From assembly GCF_019880405.1 (NCBI RefSeq), contig NZ_CP082269.1:3596001-3660000 (forward strand): a stretch of DNA of 64,000 nt, written 5' to 3'. A program made the position numbers and the translations under genes. This document shows positions 31,624-41,262 of the stretch, piece after piece (within the stretch, counting starts at the first letter, position 1; each line of letters starts with the position of its first letter). The notes beneath the pieces are model-generated. The model was not told where the DNA came from. It saw only the letters and a list, made by a program, of their open reading frames with translations, and searched no databases. This DNA is from Enterobacter sp. C2. GTDB lineage: Bacteria > Pseudomonadota > Gammaproteobacteria > Enterobacterales > Enterobacteriaceae.

Positions 31624-32094
31624 TCAATGCCACGGCATAATCGGCACGGCGCTTAGCGCGTTCTTCGGCGATCCTTCTACGACCTTATCGGAGTAGGCAA
31701 GGTAGGCCAGCGTGTTGCGCTTCGCGTCGTAGAAACGTACCACCTGCAGCTTCTTGAAGACCAGTGAGGTACGTTTCTGGAATACCACCTCTCCCTGCGC
31801 TTTCCCGCTCTTCACCTTCTCACTCAGCTCAATCGGCCCTACCTGCTGACAGGAGATCGCTGCGTCAGAGGTATCCTCTGCCAGCCCTAACCCGCCCTTG
31901 ATACCGCCGGTTTTCGCCCGGCTGATATAGCATGTCACGTTTTTAACATCGGGATCGTCAAAGGCTTCAACCACAATTTTATGATCCGGTCCGAAGACTT
32001 TAAAGACGGTATCAACCGACCCAATCTCTTCAGCCTGCGCAGCCTGGCCTACGAGACCCAGCGCGAAGAGTATTGCTAAGCACTTGTATTTCAT
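31624..32094 (-). CDS. creA: CreA family periplasmic protein
   Basis: A 156-residue protein of unknown function, close to E. coli CreA. A signal peptide ([21 protein letters not shown]) precedes [21 protein letters not shown]. Conserved blocks are [20 protein letters not shown] and [17 protein letters not shown]. In E. coli it heads creABCD, with the CreBC two-component system and CreD. Here nothing of creBCD lies between creA and arcA, so creA stands alone. It is divergent from rob. Confidence 0.92.
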   Translation of the reverse strand: MKYKCLAILFALGLVGQAAQAEEIGSVDTVFKVFGPDHKIVVEAFDDPDVKNVTCYISRAKTGGIKGGLGLAEDTSDAAISCQQVGPIELSEKVKSGKAQGEVVFQKRTSLVFKKLQVVRFYDAKRNTLAYLAYSDKVVEGSPKNALSAVPIMPWH

Positions 32095-32304
32095 ATTGTT
32101 ACCATATTTGAATATTACGTTATGTTACTATTTTTCCTGTACAACTAAATACTTACAATTCAAGTGGTTAAGATTTTTTGCGCTGCTTCTCTTTAAAAGC
32201 GCACGCTTACTCAAAAAAAACACTGAATGCTAAAATAGCAGGGAATGATATTATTCGCTCAACTCCGCTATTGAGTTCGACCGTTTTAAGGATGAGGATA
32301 CTGT

Positions 32305-33174
32305 ATGGATCAGGCTGGGATTATTCGCGATCTACTTGACTGGCTGGAGGATCACCTCGATCAACCGCTGGCTCTGAATAATGTGGCGATCAAAGCAGGT
32401 TATTCCAAGTGGCATCTGCAAAGAATGTTCAGGGATGTCACCGGTCTGGCCATCGGGGCCTATATCCGCGCACGTCGACTTTCAAAGTCTGCCGTGGCGC
32501 TGCGCCTGACCGCCCGTCCGATCCTCGATATTGCCCTGCAGTATCGTTTTGACTCCCAGCAGACCTTTACCCGCGCATTTAAGAAACAGTTTGGCGTAAC
32601 ACCCGCGACCTATCGCCGCTCCCCTGACTGGAGCGCGTCGGGCATTCGCCCGCCGCTGCACCTGGGCGAGTTTACGCTGCCAAAACATGAATTTGTGACC
32701 CTGCCCGAAACGCCGCTCCGGGGGATCACTCAGAGCTACACCTGCTCGCTGGAAGAGATCTCCGCCTTCCGGCATGAGATGCGGATCCACTTCTGGCGTG
32801 AGTTTTTAGGCAGCTCGCCTTCTCTGCCCGCTGAGCTGTACGGTCTGCATGAGCCGCGTCCCAGCCTGGAGAAGGATGACGAGCAGGAGGTGCTCTACAC
32901 TACAGCCGTCACCCCAGAGATGGCAAATGGCCATCTGCAAGGTGCTTTTCCTCTGGTGTTGCAGAGCGGTGAGTACGTGATGTTTACCTATGAAGGACCG
33001 GGCACCGGGCTCCAGCAGTTTATCTTAACGATCTACGGCACCTGTATGCCGATGCTCAACCTCACCCGGCGCAAAGGACTGGATATCGAACGTTTCTTCC
33101 CACGTGATGAAGCCAGGAACCAGACACCACCGCTGTATCTTCGCTGCGAATATCTGATCCCTGTCCGGCGTTAA
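32305..33174 (+). CDS. rob: right origin-binding protein Rob
   Basis: A 289-residue AraC/XylS activator of the mar/sox/rob regulon. The N-terminal double HTH (about 8-105) contains NNVAIKAGYSKWHLQRMF and DIALQYRFDSQQTFTRAFKK. The C-terminal GyrI-like domain (about 120-289), which binds bile salts or dipyridyl in E. coli, is complete. Its stop overlaps the gpmB stop by 4 bases (TTAA) in convergent orientation. The 210-base gap to creA is AT-rich and holds both promoters. Confidence 0.96.
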   Translation: MDQAGIIRDLLDWLEDHLDQPLALNNVAIKAGYSKWHLQRMFRDVTGLAIGAYIRARRLSKSAVALRLTARPILDIALQYRFDSQQTFTRAFKKQFGVTPATYRRSPDWSASGIRPPLHLGEFTLPKHEFVTLPETPLRGITQSYTCSLEEISAFRHEMRIHFWREFLGSSPSLPAELYGLHEPRPSLEKDDEQEVLYTTAVTPEMANGHLQGAFPLVLQSGEYVMFTYEGPGTGLQQFILTIYGTCMPMLNLTRRKGLDIERFFPRDEARNQTPPLYLRCEYLIPVRR

Positions 33175-33818
33175 CGCTGCAGCTCGTCCAGCGCGGGCGC
33201 ATCAAGATGTGCAACGTCACCCGCTGTCTCCACGACCCAGCCTGAGGCTAGCCACGGGCTCTGCTGATAATCAATGCGCGAGATAGAGCAGTTGCGCAGA
33301 CGCAGCCGACGCTCTGCCCAGGCGGGCAGGCCAAGGATAGTGCTGACCAGACAGCCCAGCGCCATACCATGGCTAACCAGCAGCGGGCGGCTGCCTTCCG
33401 GCAGGTCGAGGCAGGTGGCCAGCACCGCATGCATACGATCGCTGAGCTCCTGCATCGACTCTCCGTCGGGAATACGGCCATCGGAGGTGCCGTTGACCAG
33501 CTGACGACGCCACTGCTCCTCTTCCTCGGTCAGCGAATCGATAGGACGTCGCTCCAGCACCCCCATATCCAGCTCGCGCAGGCGGGCATCCAACGAAATC
33601 TCACACCCGCAGTAGTCGGCAATGATCTCTGCCGTGCGCTGCGTGCGCCCCAGATCGCTGGCGATAACGTGGGTGATCCCCAGCGCTTTCGCGCGTTCGG
33701 CCACCTGGCGTGCCTGCTGCTCCCCTTTGGCCGTCAGCGGACTGTCTGACTGGCCCTGAATACGACGCTCGGCGTTCCACTGCGTTTCACCGTGGCGAAC
33801 AAGGTATACCTGTAACAT
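33171..33818 (-). CDS. gpmB: phosphoglycerate mutase-like phosphatase GpmB
   Basis: A 215-residue histidine phosphatase (also YtjC). The catalytic motif LVRHGETQWNAE contains the phospho-accepting H9. GVLERRPIDSLTEEE and LLVSHGMALG (second His) complete the fold. Despite the name, mutase activity is doubtful for this branch, and a phosphatase on sugar or related phosphates is likely. It overlaps rob by 4 bases at the 3' ends. Confidence 0.93.
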   Translation of the reverse strand: MLQVYLVRHGETQWNAERRIQGQSDSPLTAKGEQQARQVAERAKALGITHVIASDLGRTQRTAEIIADYCGCEISLDARLRELDMGVLERRPIDSLTEEEEQWRRQLVNGTSDGRIPDGESMQELSDRMHAVLATCLDLPEGSRPLLVSHGMALGCLVSTILGLPAWAERRLRLRNCSISRIDYQQSPWLASGWVVETAGDVAHLDAPALDELQR

Positions 33819-33870
33819 GCTTTTTATCCGTTATACTGCGATGAAATTTTTTATATGAGTTGTTTAGATT

Positions 33871-34386
33871 ATGCACCATGTTATCTCAGCTACCACCAAT
33901 CCCGCCAAAATTAAGGCGATTCTGCACGCGTTTAGCGAGATTTTCGGCGAAGGATCCTGCCATATCGAGTCCGTGGCCGTCGAGAGCGGCGTACCAGAAC
34001 AGCCGCTTGGCAGCACAGAAACGCGGACTGGCGCACGTAACCGCGTGGAGAATGCCCGTCAGGCGCGTCCCGACGCCGACTTCTGGGTGGCCATTGAAGC
34101 AGGAATAGATGAGGACAGCACCTTTAGCTGGGTGGTGATAGAGAGCCGGGAGCAGCGCGGCGAAGCGCGTTCCGCCACCCTGCCGCTGCCGGCGGCCATA
34201 CTGAGCCGCGTGCGTGCCGGAGAGGCGCTCGGGCCGGTGATGTCAGAGGTCACCGGTATTGATGAGATTGGACGTAAAGAGGGGGCGATAGGCGTCTTCA
34301 CCCACGGCGTGCTGACGCGGAGCAGCGTCTACCATCAGGCGGTGATTCTGGCCCTGAGCCCGTTTCACCATGCGGCGTACCGCTAG
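33871..34386 (+). CDS. yjjX: inosine/xanthosine triphosphatase YjjX
   Basis: A 171-residue house-cleaning NTPase hydrolysing ITP and XTP. The N-terminal [16 protein letters not shown] and [16 protein letters not shown] substrate loop, and [11 protein letters not shown], match the Maf/ITPase-like family. Length is near that of E. coli YjjX. It is divergent from gpmB and overlaps trpR by 4 bases (CTAG) at convergent stops. Confidence 0.94.
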   Translation: MHHVISATTNPAKIKAILHAFSEIFGEGSCHIESVAVESGVPEQPLGSTETRTGARNRVENARQARPDADFWVAIEAGIDEDSTFSWVVIESREQRGEARSATLPLPAAILSRVRAGEALGPVMSEVTGIDEIGRKEGAIGVFTHGVLTRSSVYHQAVILALSPFHHAAYR

Positions 34387-34706
34387 CCCTTCAGCAGCGC
34401 CTTCTCCAGCCACAGACGCAGCTCTGGCGGGGCGGCTTTCAGGCTATTAGAGCCACGGGTAATGGTCGCGATGCCGGTACCCAGCTCGTTTTTAAGCTCC
34501 CGCTGGCTCATTTCACCGCGCAGAAGCTCCTCAATAATGCGTACCCGCGTGCCCAGCGCTTCGCGCTCGTCGGGGGTCAACATCAGATTAAGCAGCGGCA
34601 GGTGCAGATCCTGGTCATAGGCGTGCTGGAGCAGTTCGACGAAGCGCAACCACTCCTGATGACGCTGTTCGGCTACTTCTGCTGAATAAGGGGATTGCTG
34701 GGTCAT
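34383..34706 (-). CDS. trpR: Trp operon repressor
   Basis: A 107-residue all-helical dimeric repressor that binds tryptophan. The HTH region [25 protein letters not shown] is intact and [17 protein letters not shown] precedes it, the most conserved part of the family. The frame runs 24 codons upstream through the operator, but [19 protein letters not shown] is the E. coli-like start. It is autoregulated through the operator at 34719-34734, downstream of slt. Confidence 0.97.
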   Translation of the reverse strand: MTQQSPYSAEVAEQRHQEWLRFVELLQHAYDQDLHLPLLNLMLTPDEREALGTRVRIIEELLRGEMSQRELKNELGTGIATITRGSNSLKAAPPELRLWLEKALLKG

Positions 34707-34718
34707 GTTAGGCTGCCA

Positions 34719-34734
34719 TACTCGTTGACGAGTA
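34719..34734. promoter_or_regulatory. trpR operator
   Basis: TACTCGT-TG-ACGAGTA is a perfect dyad just upstream of trpR, at the place of the E. coli trpR operator (GTACTC...GAGTAC). TrpR with tryptophan would repress its own gene. Confidence 0.8.
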
Positions 34735-34759
34735 CAACAGCATAACACAAACCGCCGGA

Positions 34760-36694
34760 TCAGTAACGGCGGCCCCACTCCGTGGCGGTTAGCAGAGTCG
34801 GTTTCCCACCCAGGAAGTAGCGGTAATAGGCATCATAGGCCAGCACGTTTTTCACATAGCCCCGCGTCTCTGAGAAGGGAATGCTCTCCACAAACGCTAC
34901 CGCGTCAATGCGTCCGGCGCTGTTGCCAAGCCAGGTCCGCACCCGTCCAGGCCCGGCGTTATAGGCCGCCGATGCAAAGATGCGGTTATTACCGAACTGG
35001 TTATAGACGTATTGCAGGTAGCTGGTGCCGATATCAATATTGGTCTGCGGATCCAGCAGCTGGGCAGGATCGCTGTAGCCCGTAATATTGAACATCTGTA
35101 CCGTATGCGTTGCCGTGCCCGGCATCACCTGCATCAGACCGCTGGCGCCAACCGGTGAGCGCGCCTTTGGATTCCAGGCGCTCTCCTGGCGGGCAATCGC
35201 CATCGCATAGCTCTGAGGAATATCCTTGCCGCTGGTATAGCGTTCAAAGAGATCGCGCCAGGCCAGCGGGAAGCGCTCCTGCAGCTGATCCCAAAGCTTC
35301 CCAGCAATGGTCGCCTGCACGCCCAGATCCCACCACTGGCGATCGTAGGCGTAGCGCGCCAGCTGGGCCTGCTCCTGCGGCGTGCGGCCGGTGACCAGGT
35401 TGGCCCACTCGCTGCGTGCGGTGTTATCAAGGCCCCAGAACATGAGTTCGCGTACCCGCGCCATCTCTGGACTCTGCACCAGCTGCGGATCCGGCTCGCC
35501 TGACGCCTTGTCGATCTTTAGCTGATACTCTTCGCCAAGGCGCTGCGCGGCGACCATGGGGTAGAAGCCGCGCTTCTGCATCAGATCGTGCAGGATAGTA
35601 TTGGCTTCCTCCTCCCGGCCGCGCTCCAGCAGCAGATCGGCCTGCCAGTAGCGCCACTCCTCTTTCTCTTTCGCCTCCATGGGCAGACGGGCCAGCCAGG
35701 TATTGAGCCCCTGGCGATCGCCTGTACCTAACGCCAGTCGTACCCGGCGCTCTACCAGCGCCGTTGACTGGGAGCGCATAATGGCATCGTCGCGCCAGCG
35801 CGCCTGCTCCTCAGTGATGTCGTTGCCCATCAGCCGCCAGACGACAATATCCCGCAGCGCCTGAGTCTGCTCCTCGTTGAGCTGCTGCGCCGAGGCCAGA
35901 GATGGGATCATCAGGCGCGCGTTTTCTACGTCCTGACGGGCGACGCTCTCAAACGCCTCCTGGACCATCTGCCGGGTAAAGTCGGTCGCGCCGGTGGTGC
36001 GCGCGAAGGTCAACACGCTGTTGGGATCGTTTGCCAGATCGATAATGGCGCTGGAGATGGTCTGGTATTCGCTGGGCATCTGGTTCGCCAGCAGGAGAAC
36101 GAGGCGGGTATTGCCTGCCTTCATTGCCAGCCGGATGCGTTCAAGGAAGGCCAGCGGATCCTGCGTGCCGGAGGCGCGCCACGCCCCAAACAGCCGATCG
36201 CAGGCGTTAGGCTGGCTCTTTCCAGTCAACCAGAGCGTCTTTGCCCCCTCCCACGCCGCGTCCGGCTGGGCGGTGTTCCATTTAGCGTAGTAGTAGTTGC
36301 ACTGCGCTTCGGTGGTCGCGGGCTTGTCCGGGCTAAACGCCAGCAGGCCGCGCCAGTCCTCCCGGCGCGCCAGCTCGTTAACAAAGCGCGACTTCAGGTT
36401 GCGGGCGGGGGGCAGCGTTGGGTTGGCCTGTACAAAGTTGGTCACCGCAATGGCTGGCTGGTTCATCAGATCGCTGTTGATCTGGCGGTACTCCAGATAG
36501 GGATAGAGAGGATAGTCCTTGAGCTCGGGCATCAGCTGCGCCACGACGTCCATCTGCTTGTTGTCCCACGCCTGCTTGATTTGTGCATAGCGGTTTCGCT
36601 GCTCATCCAATGAGTCAGCGCGTGCCAGGCCGCTTACCGTCAGCATGCAGCAGCCGACGGCCAGCAGTCGCCAGGCGACAGGTTTAGCATTCAC
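34760..36694 (-). CDS. slt: soluble lytic murein transglycosylase Slt70
   Basis: A 644-residue periplasmic enzyme cleaving peptidoglycan glycan strands to 1,6-anhydro products. A signal peptide (ending TVSGLARA^DS) is followed by a long helical U-domain and linker. The SLT catalytic domain (about 470-644) has the acid Glu in [15 protein letters not shown] and [14 protein letters not shown] chose the GTG at 36692-36694, nine bases after AAGGAG. This gives a length one short of E. coli Slt. An ATG 28 codons further upstream would spoil the signal peptide. Confidence 0.95.
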   Translation of the reverse strand: MNAKPVAWRLLAVGCCMLTVSGLARADSLDEQRNRYAQIKQAWDNKQMDVVAQLMPELKDYPLYPYLEYRQINSDLMNQPAIAVTNFVQANPTLPPARNLKSRFVNELARREDWRGLLAFSPDKPATTEAQCNYYYAKWNTAQPDAAWEGAKTLWLTGKSQPNACDRLFGAWRASGTQDPLAFLERIRLAMKAGNTRLVLLLANQMPSEYQTISSAIIDLANDPNSVLTFARTTGATDFTRQMVQEAFESVARQDVENARLMIPSLASAQQLNEEQTQALRDIVVWRLMGNDITEEQARWRDDAIMRSQSTALVERRVRLALGTGDRQGLNTWLARLPMEAKEKEEWRYWQADLLLERGREEEANTILHDLMQKRGFYPMVAAQRLGEEYQLKIDKASGEPDPQLVQSPEMARVRELMFWGLDNTARSEWANLVTGRTPQEQAQLARYAYDRQWWDLGVQATIAGKLWDQLQERFPLAWRDLFERYTSGKDIPQSYAMAIARQESAWNPKARSPVGASGLMQVMPGTATHTVQMFNITGYSDPAQLLDPQTNIDIGTSYLQYVYNQFGNNRIFASAAYNAGPGRVRTWLGNSAGRIDAVAFVESIPFSETRGYVKNVLAYDAYYRYFLGGKPTLLTATEWGRRY

Positions 36695-36902
36695 AGGCAC
36701 TTTCTCCTTAGAAATAAATTTGTTGGCGCATAACCTCTTCATGCTAACCAGGCATAAGCGAATTCGCCACGCGCTGAACACTTTTTTACTTTTGAGTCTG
36801 ATTTAACACTCGTGACGCAGCTGGCTGGGATTGCACCCCAAAAACCGCTACACTCGGCAGCTGAGTACCATTCACATTACGATAAAAGAGGCGAAGTCCA
36901 AC

Positions 36903-38570
36903 GTGGCTCAATTCGTTTATACCATGCATCGTGTCGGCAAAGTGGTTCCGCCGAAACGTCATATTCTGAAAAATATCTCGCTGAGCTTCTTCCCGGGCGC
37001 AAAAATTGGCGTCCTCGGTCTCAACGGTGCGGGTAAGTCCACCCTGCTGCGCATTATGGCCGGCATCGATACCGACATCGAAGGTGAAGCCCGCCCGCAG
37101 CCCGGTCTGAAAATCGGCTACCTGCCGCAGGAGCCGAAGCTGAACCCAGAGCACACCGTGCGCGAATCCATTGAAGAAGCCGTGGCCGAGGTGGTGAACG
37201 CCCTGAAAGGCCTCGACGAGGTGTACGCTAAGTACGCAGAGCCGGACGCTGACTTCGATAAGCTCGCGGCCCAGCAGGGCAAGTTTGAAGAGATCATCCA
37301 GGCCCACGACGGCCACAACCTGAACGTGCAGCTGGAGCGCGCGGCCGACGCCCTGCGTCTGCCGGATTGGGATGCAAAAGTTGAGAAGCTCTCCGGGGGT
37401 GAACGCCGCCGCGTGGCGCTGTGCCGCCTGCTGCTGGAAAAACCAGACATGCTGCTGCTCGACGAACCGACCAACCACCTGGACGCCGAGTCCGTAGCCT
37501 GGCTGGAACGCTTCCTGCACGACTTCGAAGGCACCGTGGTGGCCATTACCCACGACCGTTACTTCCTCGATAACGTTGCTGGCTGGATCCTTGAGCTTGA
37601 CCGTGGTGAAGGTATTCCGTGGGAGGGTAACTACTCCTCCTGGCTGGAGCAGAAAGATCAGCGCCTGGCCCAGGAAGCCTCTCAGGAAGCGGCCCGCCGT
37701 AAATCCATTGAGAAAGAGCTGGAGTGGGTGCGTCAGGGTGCCAAAGGCCGTCAGTCCAAGGGCAAAGCCCGACTGGCCCGCTTTGAAGAGCTGAACAACA
37801 CCGAATACCAGAAGCGTAACGAAACCAACGAACTGTTTATTCCGCCTGGCGCACGTCTGGGGGATAAAGTCGTTGAGGTGAGCAACCTGCGTAAATCCTA
37901 CGGCGACCGCGTGCTGATTGACGATCTGAGCTTCTCAGTACCGAAAGGGGCTATCGTCGGCATCATCGGTCCGAACGGCGCGGGTAAATCTACCCTGTTC
38001 CGCATGATGTCCGGTCAGGAACAGCCTGACAGCGGTACCATCACCCTGGGTGAAACCGTCAAGCTGGCCTCCGTGGATCAGTTCCGTGACGCCATGGATA
38101 ACAGCAAAACCGTGTGGGAAGAAGTGTCCGGCGGGCTGGATATCATGAAGATCGGCAACACCGAGATGCCAAGCCGCGCCTACGTGGGCCGCTTTAACTT
38201 CAAAGGTGTCGATCAGGGCAAACGCGTAGGCGAACTGTCCGGCGGTGAGCGTGGCCGTCTGCACCTGGCCAAGCTGCTGCAGGTTGGCGGTAACGTGCTG
38301 CTGCTCGATGAACCGACCAACGACCTGGATATCGAAACCCTGCGCGCGCTGGAAAACGCCATGCTGGAGTTCCCGGGCTGCGCGATGGTGATCTCGCACG
38401 ACCGTTGGTTCCTCGACCGTATCGCTACCCACATTCTGGACTACCAGGACGAAGGTAAAGTGGAGTTCTTCGAAGGTAACTTCACCGAGTACGAAGAGTA
38501 CAAGAAACGCACCCTCGGCGCGGACGCGCTGGAGCCGAAGCGTATCAAGTACAAACGTATCGCCAAGTAA
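36903..38570 (+). CDS. ettA: energy-dependent translational throttle protein EttA
   Basis: A 555-residue ABC-F ATPase that binds the ribosomal E site and gates the first peptide bond according to ATP/ADP. Two ABC modules are complete: Walker A GLNGAGKST and GPNGAGKST, signatures LSGGERRR and LSGGERGR, and Walker B LLLDEPTNHLD and LLLDEPTNDLD. The arm insert lies in module 1 and the P-site tether between modules. The start is GTG at 36903 (VAQFVYTMHRVGK); upstream codons are discounted by comparison with E. coli. Terminator follows. There are no membrane domains. Confidence 0.96.
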   Translation: MAQFVYTMHRVGKVVPPKRHILKNISLSFFPGAKIGVLGLNGAGKSTLLRIMAGIDTDIEGEARPQPGLKIGYLPQEPKLNPEHTVRESIEEAVAEVVNALKGLDEVYAKYAEPDADFDKLAAQQGKFEEIIQAHDGHNLNVQLERAADALRLPDWDAKVEKLSGGERRRVALCRLLLEKPDMLLLDEPTNHLDAESVAWLERFLHDFEGTVVAITHDRYFLDNVAGWILELDRGEGIPWEGNYSSWLEQKDQRLAQEASQEAARRKSIEKELEWVRQGAKGRQSKGKARLARFEELNNTEYQKRNETNELFIPPGARLGDKVVEVSNLRKSYGDRVLIDDLSFSVPKGAIVGIIGPNGAGKSTLFRMMSGQEQPDSGTITLGETVKLASVDQFRDAMDNSKTVWEEVSGGLDIMKIGNTEMPSRAYVGRFNFKGVDQGKRVGELSGGERGRLHLAKLLQVGGNVLLLDEPTNDLDIETLRALENAMLEFPGCAMVISHDRWFLDRIATHILDYQDEGKVEFFEGNFTEYEEYKKRTLGADALEPKRIKYKRIAK

Positions 38571-38576
38571 TAATAG

Positions 38577-38603
38577 CGGCCTTCCTCGGAAGGCCGTTTT
38601 TTT
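38577..38603 (+). terminator. ettA terminator
   Basis: CGGCCTT and AAGGCCG pair around CCTCGG, then seven T residues. It overlaps the nadR stop on the other strand. Confidence 0.9.
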
Positions 38604-39834
38604 ATCCCTGCTCGCCCATCATCTCTTTTACCAGCTCCACGCAGCGCAGAAAACGCCCGTCGTAGTCTGACTCTTCGACGTGGATAAAGTCGATCCCATT
38701 GTCGTTAAGCATTGCGACCAGCATGCTCTGGAAGGTTTTGCGATCCACCGAGCTGCCGAGACTGCGCAGGCCGTCGGCGACCCACGGGGTATTGTTCTCC
38801 AGCAGGATCACCAGATCGAAGCGGTACTCGTCGATCAGCGCCTGCACGAACGGGTGCTCGCGCCCCTCATACTTTTTGCAGAACGCCTGGGTAGTCACGA
38901 AATCGGTATCGATAAAGGCCACCTTGTTGGCGTACTTCACCGCAAAGTCGATGTACTGTGCCTGGCCGAGGGCGATCTTGTCGTAGTCGGAGTACTGGAG
39001 GGCCATCTCATCACCGCCAAGATGGGAGAAGACGTAGTCGCGCCCGTACTCCCATGCGCTGGTGGTATTGAAGATGTTGGCGAGCTTATTCACCAGCGTC
39101 GACTTGCCGCTCGACTCGCCGCCGAGAATGGCCACCGTGCGTACAAAGAACGGCTTCACCTCGGTGGGAATGTACTCCCAGTAGCGGAACGGGTTAGCGC
39201 GGATCTGCCCGCCGCTGATATTCATAAAGGTACGTTTGGGATCGATCAGCACCGTCTCGATGTCGAGATGCTTCTCGTACTGCTCGGCATCCGCCTCTTC
39301 GGAGGTGTAGATCCAGTTGGGCTGGATCCCCTTCTCATCCATAAAGGCTTTGATGCCTTTACTCCACACGTCCCAGCCGTGCGGGTAAGGCTCCATCCCC
39401 TCTTCGTTAAAGGCGTGGATGCGGATATTCTTTTGGTATTTGAAGGTCTGTAGCAGCCAGCGCAGACGGTCGGGCACCGTGGGCTGCTGGGACATGGCGC
39501 TCTCCTCAAACAGCGCCCGGTCGCGGGTCTCGTCGTAGCCCATGATGACATGCAGCTCATCTACCTGGCTGCAGGCACGCTGCAGCAGATAGATATGGCC
39601 GGTGTGCAGCGGGTAAAACTTGCCAAACACCACGCCGATATTTTTCTGCTGCCGGGGAAACGCCAGTCCGAGGAAGCGGTGCAGCGCCTCCAGCTTCTGT
39701 GCGCTGGGGCTTTTGATCTTGGCGTTGAGCAGCTGGCTTAGGTAGCCCTTGGTCATGCCGCTCGCCTCCGCCACCTGCTGTAATGTGCAGCCCTTCTGGC
39801 GGATGGCGGTTTTCAGATAGTCAAATGACGACAT
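38602..39834 (-). CDS. nadR: trifunctional NAD biosynthesis regulator NadR
   Basis: A 410-residue protein combining an N-terminal Cro-like HTH repressor (about 17-55, LQQVAEASGMTKGYLSQLLNA), an NMN adenylyltransferase domain (about 62-225, VFGKFYPLHTGHIYLL and FMNISGGQIRANPFRYWEY), and a C-terminal ribosylnicotinamide kinase domain (Walker A GGESSGKSTL, about 236). It represses nadA, nadB and pncB when NAD is high and phosphorylates imported nicotinamide riboside. Length equals E. coli NadR. It is 35 bases from radA in the same direction. Confidence 0.97.
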   Translation of the reverse strand: MSSFDYLKTAIRQKGCTLQQVAEASGMTKGYLSQLLNAKIKSPSAQKLEALHRFLGLAFPRQQKNIGVVFGKFYPLHTGHIYLLQRACSQVDELHVIMGYDETRDRALFEESAMSQQPTVPDRLRWLLQTFKYQKNIRIHAFNEEGMEPYPHGWDVWSKGIKAFMDEKGIQPNWIYTSEEADAEQYEKHLDIETVLIDPKRTFMNISGGQIRANPFRYWEYIPTEVKPFFVRTVAILGGESSGKSTLVNKLANIFNTTSAWEYGRDYVFSHLGGDEMALQYSDYDKIALGQAQYIDFAVKYANKVAFIDTDFVTTQAFCKKYEGREHPFVQALIDEYRFDLVILLENNTPWVADGLRSLGSSVDRKTFQSMLVAMLNDNGIDFIHVEESDYDGRFLRCVELVKEMMGEQG

Positions 39835-39869
39835 AAATTACGGTGCCTCCTGCAAAATCGTAGTGGTAA

Positions 39870-41252
39870 TTATAAGTCGTCAAAGACGCTTAGCGCATCG
39901 GCCAATTTTTTCACGCCAAACACCTGCATCCCGGCCGGTGGTTTTTTCGGTACGTTGGCGGCAGGAACAATAGCCCGTTTGAAGCCGTGCTTCGCCGCCT
40001 CGGAGATACGCTCCTGGCCGCTCGGCACCGGACGGATCTCCCCGGCCAGCCCTACTTCGCCAAATACCACCAGATCGTCCGGCAGCGGGCGGTCGCGCAG
40101 GCTGGAGACCATCGCCAGCAGCAGCGCCAGGTCGGCGCTGGTCTCGGTGACTTTTACCCCACCGACGACGTTCACAAAGACATCCTGATCCGCCATCTGC
40201 AATCCACCGTGGCGATGCAGCACCGCCAGCAGGATCGCCAGCCGGTTCTGCTCCAGACCCACCGCCACGCGGCGCGGGTTGGCCATCATCGACTGATCGA
40301 CCAGGGCCTGGATCTCCACCAGCAGCGGACGGGTGCCCTCCCAGACTACCATTACCGAGCTGCCAGAGGTGACTTCGTCGCCCCGGCTGAGGAAGATGGC
40401 CGACGGGTTGCTGACCTCGCGCAGGCCCTGTTCAGTCATGGCAAAGACGCCCAGCTCGTTCACCGCACCGAAGCGGTTTTTGTGGCTGCGCAGGGTACGG
40501 AAGCGCGAGTCGGCGTCGCCGTCCAGCAGCACCGAACAGTCGATGCAGTGCTCCAGCACCTTCGGCCCCGCCAGCGAGCCATCTTTGGTAACGTGACCCA
40601 CCATCACGATGGCGACGCCGCGCGTCTTGGCGAAGCGCGTCAGGTAGGCCGCCGTCTCACGCACCTGGGCCACGCTGCCCGGCGACGACTGGATATCCGC
40701 CATGTGCATCACCTGGATCGAGTCGATGACCATCAGTTTCGGCAGCTCTTCGTCAGCAATCATGCAGATCTGCTCGATGCTGGTTTCAGAGAGCATGTTC
40801 AGGTTCGTAGTCGGCAGCCCCAGCCGATGGGCGCGCATCGCCACCTGCTGGAGTGACTCCTCCCCGGTGACGTACAGCGTCTTCATGTTTTCGGAGAGCT
40901 TGCACAGGGTTTGCAGCAGCAGCGTCGACTTGCCCGCCCCAGGGTTGCCGCCGATCAGGATCGCGCTGCCCGGCACGACGCCACCGCCCAGAACGCGGTC
41001 AAACTCTTTAAAGCCGGTGGAGAAGCGCGGCAGCTCTTCCAGGCTAATCTCTGACAGCTTCTGCACCTTCGACACGCCTGCGTTACCGGCATAGCCGCTC
41101 AGCCGTTCGTTGCGCGCAACCGTTGGAGACGCCGCAACGCGCACCTCGGTGATGGTGTTCCATGCCTGACAGGCGCTGCACTGCCCCTGCCAGCGCGGAT
41201 AATCCGCACCGCACTCATTACAGACAAATGCGCGTTTTGGAGCTTTCGCCAC
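39870..41252 (-). CDS. radA: DNA repair protein RadA (branch migration)
   Basis: A 460-residue RecA-like ATPase promoting branch migration in recombination. The N-terminal C4 zinc finger is CNECG...CSACQAW. Walker A is GGNPGAGKSTLL (about 97-108), the RadA motif is HKNRFG, and a C-terminal Lon-protease-like domain contains VNVVGGVKVTETSADLALLLA, quoted up to 20 residues elsewhere. It is co-oriented with serB, 10 bases after it, as in E. coli. Confidence 0.97.
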   Translation of the reverse strand: MAKAPKRAFVCNECGADYPRWQGQCSACQAWNTITEVRVAASPTVARNERLSGYAGNAGVSKVQKLSEISLEELPRFSTGFKEFDRVLGGGVVPGSAILIGGNPGAGKSTLLLQTLCKLSENMKTLYVTGEESLQQVAMRAHRLGLPTTNLNMLSETSIEQICMIADEELPKLMVIDSIQVMHMADIQSSPGSVAQVRETAAYLTRFAKTRGVAIVMVGHVTKDGSLAGPKVLEHCIDCSVLLDGDADSRFRTLRSHKNRFGAVNELGVFAMTEQGLREVSNPSAIFLSRGDEVTSGSSVMVVWEGTRPLLVEIQALVDQSMMANPRRVAVGLEQNRLAILLAVLHRHGGLQMADQDVFVNVVGGVKVTETSADLALLLAMVSSLRDRPLPDDLVVFGEVGLAGEIRPVPSGQERISEAAKHGFKRAIVPAANVPKKPPAGMQVFGVKKLADALSVFDDL

Positions 41253-41262
41253 GTTTACCTCG

